From Clostridiales bacterium (GTDB lineage: Bacteria > Bacillota > Clostridia > WRLR01), in assembly GCA_031263625.1 (NCBI GenBank), contig JAISFK010000186.1:1-14974 (forward strand): a stretch of DNA of 14,974 bases, in the 5' to 3' direction. The notes under the pieces are model-generated. The model ran no database searches. It was not told the DNA's origin and saw nothing but the letters and a program-made list of their open reading frames with translations. The position numbers and the translations under genes are program-made. Below are positions 1-9,000 of this stretch, piece by piece (position 1 is the first letter of the stretch; every line of letters starts with the position of its first letter).

Positions 1-823
1 AGCCGCGTGAAAACCCCCCCCCCCCCGTTGCCATGTCCGCGGCGACGCCTGCTGTCGCCATCAGGGGAGTGCCGTCCGGCGCGCTGATCAAGAAGAAGCT
101 GCTGTCGGGGATGCGCCCCAAAATCAGGCTCTCCAAGTCGTCGCAGCTGATCAGCGTCAGCAGGAACACGCGCTTGGATATGTAGCCCATGGGGATGTTC
201 TGCGCGCAGCAGATGTAGGGCTCGTAGCGCAGGTATGCGCTGCCGCTGTTCAGCGACGGGATGTAGCTCACGGTTTCGGTGCGCTCGACCATCTCGCGGA
301 ACGCCTCGGAGCTCAGGCCCTCGAACTGGAAGGACCTGTCGTAGAACAGGGAAACATTCCTGTTTATCGTGCCGCCCATGACCATGAACTCCCGCGTCGG
401 CATGTACACGCCCGTGAGCGGGTTGAAGGCGCGCAGGGGGTCGATGCGCCTGGTGTGCTCCGCGACCGCGCGCAGCGCCTCCACGGTTTCGGCCTGGGTG
501 TCGTCGGTGTTCGCGACGAGCTTTTTCAAGGCGCCGCTGCCGCCCAGGTACTGCGCCGCGTCCATGCTGCGCGCGAGGTTTTCGTCTATGTACAGGCACA
601 GCTCGTCCATCGCCCCGTTGTTGAACTGCAGGTATTCCTTGGCGACCGTCTGGCTGAGGATCAGGCTGAGGATGGCGGCGATGCCGGCCAGGGGCACGAT
701 TGCCAGCGATATGGCCGAAAGCAGGGACATGTAGAACGTCCTGCCCATCCAGGACGCGCGGTTGCCTGCGCGAGCGCCTGCCCCATGCGCCGCGCATGTC
801 CGGGCGCGTTGCATAAAAAACAT
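1..823 (-). CDS. Membrane-bound sensor/regulator, N-terminal part (YesM-type histidine kinase or AraC-type regulator), cut by the window
   Basis: An open minus-strand frame runs from ATG at 823 to the left window edge (about 274 codons, no stop). The start follows GGAGGG (831-836) by 7 bases; a second in-frame ATG lies at 814. The product has a short basic N-terminus, one hydrophobic segment at about residues 32-58 (SLLSAISLAIVPLAGIAAIL) and then an outside-facing domain of over 200 residues, with stretches such as FYDRSFQFEGLSSEAFREMV. This layout fits the sensor part of YesM-type kinases, and also the large AraC-type regulators with a membrane-anchored N-terminus; both are usual beside LplA/LplB/YtcP-type sugar importers. 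The output domain is outside the window, so I cannot choose between them. A run of 13 G codes for glycines near the window edge. It is divergent from the importer genes and probably senses their substrate (inference). Confidence 0.7.
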   Translation of the reverse strand, partial: MFFMQRARTCAAHGAGARAGNRASWMGRTFYMSLLSAISLAIVPLAGIAAILSLILSQTVAKEYLQFNNGAMDELCLYIDENLARSMDAAQYLGGSGALKKLVANTDDTQAETVEALRAVAEHTRRIDPLRAFNPLTGVYMPTREFMVMGGTINRNVSLFYDRSFQFEGLSSEAFREMVERTETVSYIPSLNSGSAYLRYEPYICCAQNIPMGYISKRVFLLTLISCDDLESLILGRIPDSSFFLISAPDGTPLMATAGVAADMATGGGGFSRG

Positions 824-858
824 AGAATGTCCCTCCGTATACGCTGTGGCATTATGTA

Positions 859-886
859 ATTATAACAGAAGCCCCGCAGTTTTCAA
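859..886 (-). promoter_or_regulatory. Sigma-A-type promoter of the left-edge sensor gene
   Basis: Read on the minus strand: TTGAAA (886-881), a 16-bp spacer, then a perfect TATAAT (864-859). TG one base before the -10 makes it an extended -10 box. Transcription would start near 852, leaving a leader of about 29 bases that carries the GGAGGG ribosome site at 836-831. The motif matches and position are seen directly; activity is inferred. Confidence 0.7.
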
Positions 887-926
887 TCGGGATCGCAAGA
901 TCTGGCAGCGCCCGCAAAAAACGGCA

Positions 927-943
927 GCCCGCCGATTGCGGGC
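927..943. repeat. Inverted repeat in the divergent promoter region
   Basis: GCCCGC (927-932) and GCGGGC (938-943) face each other around a 5-base loop, with A-runs on both sides. On the minus strand it is followed after a few bases by six T, so it could act as a weak terminator of antisense reading. Its place between two divergent genes also suits an operator. Neither role can be settled from the sequence. Confidence 0.35.
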
Positions 944-990
944 GGCAGCAAAAAATAGCCAAAAATGGGCGTTCCGGCAAAGATTGCGGC

Positions 991-1020
991 TTGCCTCCCA
1001 GCCGCTTGAGGGACTACACT
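991..1020 (+). promoter_or_regulatory. Weak candidate promoter for the binding-protein gene
   Basis: TTGCCT (991-996), an 18-bp spacer and TACACT (1015-1020), each matching 4 of 6 consensus bases. The start of the RNA would fall near 1027, just upstream of the AAGGAG at 1031-1036, which would favour ATG 1047 over ATG 1023 as the translation start. The match is weak, as expected for an activator-dependent promoter, and could be chance. Confidence 0.28.
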
Positions 1021-1046
1021 TAATGAAAAAAAGGAGTGTGACAGAC

Positions 1047-2828
1047 ATGAAATATCGCACAACACGCAAAATACGCACAACACGCACAATGCGCAAAATG
1101 CGCATGATTGCGGCGGGCCTGATCGCGGCGCTCATGGCGCTGGCGCTTGCCGCCTGTGGCGGTGGCAGCGGCGACAGCGCCGGCGGCACGTCTGCGGCGG
1201 CCAACCCGCCGAGCACGGCGGCCGGCGAGGCGAATCCGACGGAGAGCGGCGCAGCCACGACAGAGGGTAGCGCGGCGAGCGCGACAGAGGGCGCCTCGAG
1301 CGCAACGGACAGCGCCGCGAGCACGGCGGGCGCCGCCGCCGCAGAGCAGGGCGCCGCGCTGAACGAATACCCGGAAACGCTGAGGATTTACGCATCCTTG
1401 GACGAGCGCATCACGAAGGCCGGCAAAAAGGACTACAACGACGTCGCGGCATACCAGGAGCTTGAGCGCCGCACCGGCACGAAGATTGTCTGGACGCTCC
1501 CACCGGCAGGCGCCGACGCGAACCAGGATCTGAATCTATTGATCACGTCCGGCGACCTGCCGGACATCATCCGCTTCGGATGGAACGCGGCGCCCGGCGG
1601 CGTGGACAAGTACTACCAGGACGGCGTCATACTTCGCCTGACCGAACTGCTCGGCGAGCACATGCCGAACATCGACAGGCTGCTCACGGAGCGCGACATC
1701 AAAAAAAGCCTGGTCTACAACGCGGACGACATCTACTTTATACCGGAAATACGCAAGGAGGGCGAGCTGAACGTATTCAGGGGGCCGGTCATTCGCGGCG
1801 ACTGGCTCGAGCAGCTGGGCCTGCCCGCGCCGCAGACAATCGACGAGCTGCGCGGCGCGCTGGCCGCGTTCCGCGACAGCAAGCCCGGCGGGGCCGACAC
1901 ATGGGGCATGTCCGGGATAAGCTTCCTCGAGGGCAATTTCCCGATTGGAAAACTGCTGTGGCCGTTTGGCATACACTACGACTTCTACCAGGTGGACGGC
2001 AAGGTCAAGTACGGCCCGATGGAGCCGGAGTTCGCGGACGGCATGGCGTACATCCACGAGCTGTACGACGATGGGCTGATCGACCCAGACTACAGCGTGC
2101 AGGACCGCACGACGCTTGACGGGAAGTTCATGAACCACCAGGTCGGGTTTGAATACGGGATGCAGCCGACCATGATGAACAATTCGATGGCCGACTCGGA
2201 CTCGGGCTTTGCCGCGACTGGCATGGGCTGGCCGAAGCTCGACGCGGGCTCGCCTGGCTACGTGTTCGATGCCGAATACAGCAGCTGGATGCTGATCCAG
2301 AACTCCGCGGCCATCACGACGGCCTGCAAGGAGCCGGAGAAGGCGGCGCACTGGCTGAATTTCATCTTCGGCGACGAGGGCGCCTTGATCACGAACTACG
2401 GGGTGGAGGGCGAGTCGTACACGATGGAGGGCGGCAAGCCGGTATTCACGGAGGAATTTTTGAACCTGGGGGACGAGCAGTATCTCTATTTCATCGGCTC
2501 GTCGAGCACGTTCCCCACTTTGCGCCTGTGGGACACATACTCAATATCCCTGCACGAGCGCGGCGCCGACGCGATTGAGAAGTGGACTGCCAGCGCGGAT
2601 CTCTCGCGGCTGTTGCCCAACATACCGCTGACGGCCGAGGAGCAGCAGAGCGTCAACGACCAGCTGCTCGACATCAAGACCTACATCGGCGAGCAGATCA
2701 GCTGGCTCGTGACCGGCCAGGCCGGCGCGGGCGACATTCCGGCCATCCGCGCGAAGCTGGAGGACATGGGGATACAGAACTGCATCGACATCTACCAGGC
2801 CGCGTATGACCGCTATCTGAGCAAGTAA
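1047..2828 (+). CDS. Extracellular solute-binding lipoprotein of a carbohydrate ABC importer (LplA/YtcQ-like)
   Basis: A 593-residue protein. ATG 1047 is chosen because AAGGAG (1031-1036) sits 10 bases ahead; in-frame ATG 1023 is an alternative. The signal peptide has an arginine-rich start (residues 1-19), a hydrophobic core and a lipobox LAAC with Cys37, so it should be lipid-anchored outside the membrane. Residues 38 to about 95 are a low-complexity Ala/Gly/Ser/Thr linker. The folded part starts near ETLRIYASLDERITKAGKKD and has the family-1 binding-protein pattern: YQELERRTGTKI, then LITSGDLPDII, then paired WL and YGVEGESYTMEGGKP segments near the C-terminus, as in Bacillota proteins of about 550 residues. 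It is the capture subunit for the permeases at 9618-11597, from which it is separated by the giant surface-protein gene. Binding of uronic-acid oligosaccharides is inferred from the neighbouring hydrolase. Confidence 0.9.
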   Translation: MKYRTTRKIRTTRTMRKMRMIAAGLIAALMALALAACGGGSGDSAGGTSAAANPPSTAAGEANPTESGAATTEGSAASATEGASSATDSAASTAGAAAAEQGAALNEYPETLRIYASLDERITKAGKKDYNDVAAYQELERRTGTKIVWTLPPAGADANQDLNLLITSGDLPDIIRFGWNAAPGGVDKYYQDGVILRLTELLGEHMPNIDRLLTERDIKKSLVYNADDIYFIPEIRKEGELNVFRGPVIRGDWLEQLGLPAPQTIDELRGALAAFRDSKPGGADTWGMSGISFLEGNFPIGKLLWPFGIHYDFYQVDGKVKYGPMEPEFADGMAYIHELYDDGLIDPDYSVQDRTTLDGKFMNHQVGFEYGMQPTMMNNSMADSDSGFAATGMGWPKLDAGSPGYVFDAEYSSWMLIQNSAAITTACKEPEKAAHWLNFIFGDEGALITNYGVEGESYTMEGGKPVFTEEFLNLGDEQYLYFIGSSSTFPTLRLWDTYSISLHERGADAIEKWTASADLSRLLPNIPLTAEEQQSVNDQLLDIKTYIGEQISWLVTGQAGAGDIPAIRAKLEDMGIQNCIDIYQAAYDRYLSK

Positions 2829-2834
2829 TCCGAA

Positions 2835-2943
2835 TTATACTCGTGTTCGATTGGAAATTCCGACCGCAATTTGCGGTCGGACAGAGGAAACGAGCATAAC
2901 TCTGACTCGCGTTAATGGAAAATTCAAATGCTCGTCAGTATAA
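2835..2943 (+). repeat. Palindromic interspersed element, copy A (MITE-like, 109 bp)
   Basis: Begins TTATACTCGTG and ends CGTCAGTATAA, with 7-bp outer inverted ends (TTATACT/AGTATAA). Inside is a perfect palindrome at 2860-2880 with arms CCGACCGCAA and TTGCGGTCGG around a single T, followed by GAGGAAACGAG. It shares nearly its whole length with copies at 12752-12858 (inverted) and 14251-14355. It begins 6 bases after the stop of the binding-protein gene and could form a hairpin in the mRNA at that point. It has no coding capacity, and no T-run follows the stem, so it is not a standard terminator. Confidence 0.85.
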
Positions 2944-2990
2944 GTGCGCATTAAATGCTAACACTACGTATTTAATTAGGCGCCAAACAG

Positions 2991-3016
2991 ATAGCAGTCT
3001 TCAAATAAATAGCAGT
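2991..3016 (+). promoter_or_regulatory. Direct repeat ATAGCAGT upstream of the giant surface-protein gene
   Basis: ATAGCAGT occurs at 2991-2998 and 3009-3016, an 18-bp period, with partly matching flanks (TCTTCAA against TTTTAAT). It lies within 55 bases of the start codon in the 99-bp A+T-rich stretch after repeat copy A. Paired direct repeats can be regulator sites, but I see no clear -35/-10 pair here. Confidence 0.25.
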
Positions 3017-3042
3017 TTTAATGAAAGGAAAGGGTGGGCCAT

Positions 3043-6000
3043 ATGGACATGAGCAATCGGCACAGACCCCCGAAAACATGGGTTTCGCTTTTGGCGGCGG
3101 CGGCGATGCTCCTGCAGCTCCTTCCGGCGGCGGCCGGCGCGGCGCCCGGAGGCGACGGCGGCAGCGACATCGAGCGGATCCTGACGCCAAACGCGAAGCA
3201 GATTGTCAAGGACTACGACAAGTACGAACCCTACGACCTGCGCCTGCCCGAAACGGTCAAGGTCAGGACGGGCGACGGCAGCGTCTACGACGTCAGAGCC
3301 AGCTGGGACGCGGAGTCACTGGATCTGTCTGCGGCCGCCGCCATCGCCCTGGCCGGAACCCTGGACGCCGGCTCTCTGGGCGAGCAGGGCATCGCGAACC
3401 CGCAGGATCTGCGGCCGTCGCTCGCCATAAGCGTGGTCGAGCCGGCAAATATCCTGCAAAACGGCGGGTTTGAGGATCCGAGCCTCGGTAGCTCGTGGAG
3501 CGCCGAAATGAGCTCGGGCTCGCGCTCCATAGCGACGGAACCCGAATATGTGAACGGCGGGGCGCAGGCCGTGAAAGCGTCCGGCTACAGCCAGCCCTAT
3601 CACATGATCGGGCAGGATATCAGGGCGGCCCTCAGAGCCAACGGCCCCGGCGAGTACTATATGGGCGGCTGGGCGCGGCTCGGCGCCGAGGACGCCGGCG
3701 CCTACACGGTAAAATTCAGGACGGACATCGACATCGTTGCGGGCAAGACGCCGACCGGCACCGGCTGCAGGGTGTACAGCAGCTACATCCCGGCAGCGTA
3801 CAGGCCGTTCGGCGAGGCGGATTACCAGGCTTCGCTGCCGGAGGGCGGCAAGATCCCGCAGAGCGGCGGCTACGCCAAAGTGCAGAACCGCGCGATGCTC
3901 CTATGGGAGGGCGCTGTTTCCAGGGCGCTGTTTTTGGCGGAAACGGAGAGCCCGTCCGACGGAAACGGCTATCCCGGCACGATCTATTTTGACGACATGG
4001 AGCTGATACCGCTGAACGTGACCCTCCCCGCGAACAATATCGCGTCGTACACGCCCCCCTCGGCCATTGTCGCCGCCGAGGGGACGCCGTTCGAGAGCCT
4101 GGCCCTCCCGGCGAGCCTTCCGGTGGCGCTGGAGGACGGCAGCCCCGAGAACGTGGCCGTGGCCTGGCAGAAGGGCGGCTATGACGAGAACGCGCCCGCC
4201 GTGTACGCGATCAGGGGGATCTTTGCCGAAACGGCCTCTGTTTTCAACAACGGCAACATCGTCCCCGAGATCAGCGTGACCGTGGCGGCGTCCGGCCAGA
4301 GCCCCGGAACCGCGTACTACTTCTCGCAGTCGGGCGACGACGCCAATGACGGCGCCAGCGAGCTGGCCCCCAAAAAGGAGATCACGCAGGCGTTCGTCAG
4401 CGCCCTGAAGCCCGGAGACACGGTGCTGTTCAGGCGCGGCGACGCATGGTACGATCCGGCGCTGTCCATGAATTTCGCCGGCGTCAAGGGGACGGCCGAG
4501 TGGCCCATCGCCTTCGGCGCATACGGCGCGGGCGCGGATCCGGTCATCGCCGCGCTGTCGCGGCCGGGCGGCGCCTGGTCGGACGAGGGCGGCGGCGCAT
4601 GGTCCGTGCCATACAGCGGGGCCGCGATTCTCAGGGTGTACGTGGACGGGGAACTCCTCGGGCCGGGCCTTGCGTCGGGCGGCGCCGCAGGCTTGAGGGA
4701 CGGCGAGTATTTTTTGGAGGGCGGGAAGCTCTATGTGAAGGGGCTCGGAAACCCCGCCGGCAGGGCCGAAATAATGGAGAACCGGGGCGGCTATTTGCTT
4801 TTCTTCCAGAACAGCGAGCACATCACGTTCGACGGCATCGCCTTCAAGGGCGGGCCGGGCGGCTGGGCGACCGTCATGGCGGTCGCGCCGACAAAAAACC
4901 TCGTGTTCCGCAACCTCGCGCTCACGCAGCTATACAAGTACGGCATAGTCTTTCAGAATGACGGCGGGACGGGGGCGCAAAACCTGAGCCCGCTGATCGA
5001 AAACTGCGTTCTCGACCGTGTGTGGAGCGACGCGGCCTACTGGAACCAGATCGCCAACGGCGTCGGCAACTCGGACGCCATCACCTGCGACGGCATCCTC
5101 CTCAGGAACGCCTGCGACGGGGCCATAATCCGGGGGAACACGGTCACGAGCTTCGGGCACACCGGCATCGGCCTGGAGATCAACGGCGCCACAAACGCGG
5201 GCGACGGGGTCCGGAACTGCGTCATAGAGCGCAATGTCGTCAGCGGCGGCGACTCGCAGTACTTGCACGCGCTGGACTGCAGCGGTGACGACAGGCTCGC
5301 GGGCAACATTTTCAGGTGGAACTACTGCTACGACATCACGGTTTCCTCGCACCTGCTCGGCAAGGGCAATGTCATGTTCGGCAACATTTTCGCATACATC
5401 CGCGAAACTGCCTCGGCAAGCACCACGAGGCAGGCATACGCCATCGACCTGATGCCGTGGATCGACGCCAACCGGCCCCTCGCCTGCGAAGGCAACATCG
5501 TCATGAACAACACCGTCTTTGACACGGACAGCGCGATTCGCGCCAGTGGCGCGCTTGTCGGCAAGAACCTCATCGCGAACAACATTGTCGCCTCGTGGTT
5601 CGGCGCGTCAGGGCTCAGGATTGAATCGGTCGGAGAGCCGCAGATCGTGCGCGGCAACCTGTTCTGGAACGGCGGCGGGGAGTACAGCTTAATCCGGCAG
5701 GGCGACGCCTACTACACGGCGGACGGCGCGAACATGCTGCCCAACATGGGCGGCAACATGCAGGGGGATCCGATGTTCGCGGCTCCGGGGGAGGGGAAGA
5801 GCGACTTTGCGGCGCGCGACTTCTCGCTTCGGGACGGATCGCCATATCTGAACGCGGGGCTGCCGCTGTCGGCAATTTTGTCGGACGAGTTTCCGGCGGC
5901 CGAGCTGCTCAAGGCGCCGGGCGCATACGCGGACTTTTACGGCAACCCATACGCGGCGCACGCGCCGAGCGTTGGCGCGGTGAGCGGCTTTGCGGCCGCA

Positions 6001-9000
6001 GATCCGTCGCGCGGGCTGCTCGCGAATCCCGGATTTGAGGACTCCGCCTCGTCCATATCCCCGTGGGCCGTGCATGACTATGGCGGGGGCGGCGCGGTTG
6101 CGGAGATCGTCTCCGGCGAGGGCGCGTATGAGGGCAACAGCGCGCGGCTCGCCAACCGCGAGCGCAACTACGCCTCCGTCCGGCAGGGCGTCGTCGCGGC
6201 GCTCGAGGAGTGGGGGCCGGGCGACTACTACGTCCAGGCATACGCCAGGCAGGGTCCGGGCGCCGCGCTGCAGGGCCAGATACAGCTCCCGCTCAGCGGC
6301 ATGTTCAATGTATGGGACGGCGCCGCAGGCGCGCCGGGCGCACCCGGCGCGGCCGTTTCGGGCACGTTTTACTTCCGGACGGGCGGCAACGGCTATCCGG
6401 GCGGCGTGGCGCCGCCGGATTTCGCGCCCGCGACGGTCGCTCTTGGCGAGCAGGCATACGCGAAAATATCGAACAGGCTGTGGCTGGACTTTGTCCCCGG
6501 CAGCCTTGCCAGCAGCACGGACGGCGCCGGCTTCATCCATTTCCAGGACAGCAACGGCGCCTCCGAGCCGCGCGCGGACATCTATCTTGACGAATGGATG
6601 CTCGTGAAGTGCGACGACATCGTGTCGGCGGAGCCCGCCGCCCCGCTGGTAGCGCGGGTTGGCACGGAGTTTTCGGAGCTCGCGCTGCCCAAGGCCGCGA
6701 AGGTGGCGCTGGACGGCGGCGGCGTTGAATACGTGCCAGTCAGCTGGACGCAAGGCGCGTACAATGCGGGAGTTGCCGGCACATATGTCCTTTCGGGCGC
6801 ACTCGACCTGTCGGAATATCCGCAGCTTTCAGGCAGGCGGCACCAAGTGCGCGCGACGTCCTGCGAGGTCACGCTCAAAGATAGCCTGGGCATCGCGCGC
6901 ATTCCGGACATCGCCGGCGTGAAGGTGCTGTACGGCGTCCCCGCCGACGCGGCGATCGCGAGGTTGCCGCAAAAGGCGAGCGTCGTGCTTGAGGATGGCT
7001 CCGGCGCCGAGCTCGACATCATTTGGGACGCGGGCGGCTACAATCCGCATGTTTCCGGCGCGTATGCGTTCACCGGCGCCTTTGCGGCGACGGACGGGAT
7101 CAGCGCGGGCGGCGCGGGTGGCGCGGGCGTTGTCGCCACGGTCACTGTCGCGGACAAAATCGGCATTGGCGAAAACCTGCTTGAAAACGGGGACGCCGAG
7201 GGCGGCCTGGAGGGCGGCGCGTGGTCGGCCGCCTGGGGCGGGAGCCTGCTGTGGAGCGAGAGCGGCGGCATTGGCGGCGGCGGCGCGATGCTCTACGACC
7301 TGGGCAGCAGCTCGGGCTGGCGCTCCCCCGTGCAGGATGTCACCGATCAGCTCAAGGCGCTGGGGCAGGGGACCTATTACATGGAAACCTGGGTGAAGAT
7401 CTCCGGTGAAACTGCGGATCCGGCGGCGGCGCAGGCGTTCAAGATATTCCTGGTCGTCAACGACGGCCTCGCTGACAACGACCAGAACGGCTTTTTTACG
7501 CCGGACGAAGTCGTCGTCCAGCCCGGAGGCGACTATGCCAAGGTGTCCGGCTATGTCACGGTCACATGGAAGGCGCCGCTCGCAAAGGCGGTTCTGGCGT
7601 GCCTGTACAGGGATCACGGCGTCTATCCGGCGGCGACGCTGCTGATAGACGGCGTGGGCATGAGGCGCGCGGAGCTGCTGGACAACCCGGGATTCGAGGA
7701 CGGCGCGGCGGGATGGGCGGGCGCCGGCGACGCGGCCCTGTCAATCGACGCGGACAGCCACACGGCGTTCACGCTCTTTTCCGGGAGCCAGCAGGGCTTT
7801 CGCGCGTCGCCGGCCTATCGCGGCGAGAGCGCCGCCAGGAGTTCCGGCAGGACCGGCGCGCATGACGGGCCGGCGCAGGACGTGACCGCGAATGTGATGG
7901 AGATGGGCGCGGGGGAATACCGGCTCTCCGCATGGGCCAAGACGGGCGGCGGGGCGGGGCTGTTGCAGCTCGGCCTGAGAGCCGTGCCGGGCGACGGCGG
8001 GAATTCGGCCGAGTATCTGACAGAGGCGTCGGAGATCGGCGATGCGGAGTACGCCCTCTGCGAGGGCACGGTGGTCTTGCCGGACTCGGCCGTCGCGGCC
8101 GTTGCGGCCGTCGCGGCGGGCAGGCTGGAGTTCTTCGTCAAGACGCCGGGCGAGTCCATTCCGGAAACGGTGTTCTTTGACGACTGCGGGCTGATTCGCC
8201 TCGGGGACGCCCCGCCCATGGACGGGCCGGAGCCGCCCGACGACGAAACCGAGCCGCCGGTGGATGAGCCAGAGCCTCCTATTGATGGGCCGGAGCCGCC
8301 AGTGGACGAGCCAGAAACTCCCGTGGACGAGCCGGCGCAGCCCGGCGACGAGACTGAACCGCCCATAGACGGACCGGAGCCTCCAGACGACAAGACTGAG
8401 CCGCCGATAGACGATCCGGAGCCGCCTATAGACGAGCCAGCGTTGCCCGGCGACGAGCCAGAACCGCCAGTGGACGGGCCTGTGCCGCCCGCAGACGGGC
8501 CATGGCCGCCATCCGGCGAGCCGGCCTCGGCCGCCGCCAGCTCGGCGCCGCCATCCATTGCCCCGAACGCGCCTCCCGCCGAAACTCCGGGAGCGCCCGG
8601 CGCAGCTTCCGAGGCGCCCGGCGAGGCGTTGCTTGGTGAAGTCCCGCTTGGCGCGGCACTGCCCGAAGGGCAGCCCGCCGCTATCGTCGAAAGCCTTCCG
8701 AGGTCGGAAATCGCGCTGCGCCCGGCGACGGCGGGGCAGAGGGAGCGCGCGGAGGCGGCGGTCGGCGCGCTGGCGGCGAGCGCGGCGGCCGGCGGCATTG
8801 CGGTCGAGATGGCCGGCGCCCCGGCGGTGGCGAGGCTTGCCGCCAAAGGGCCGCAGGTGGTCGAGTACAGGCCGGGCGGCCCGGCGGGCGCGCCCCAGAT
8901 TACCGCCGTTGCCGTTTTGAACGCGGACGGGACGCTCGCCGCAGTGCCGGCTAGGATCGCCGCGGACGGCGGCATTGCCGTCGTGCTGTCCGGCGGCAGC

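Noticed and set aside
762..1046. Upstream extension of the binding protein to 762
   Set aside because: It would overlap the divergent sensor gene's start and promoter, and would put the signal peptide far from the N-terminus.
1536..2351. 271-codon minus-strand open frame inside the binding-protein gene
   Set aside because: It lies wholly opposite a well-supported gene, with no recognisable domain and no upstream ribosome site.
2860..2880. Palindrome in repeat copy A as an intrinsic terminator
   Set aside because: No T-run follows the stem on the plus strand, and the same palindrome occurs in all three copies in both orientations, so it belongs to the element.
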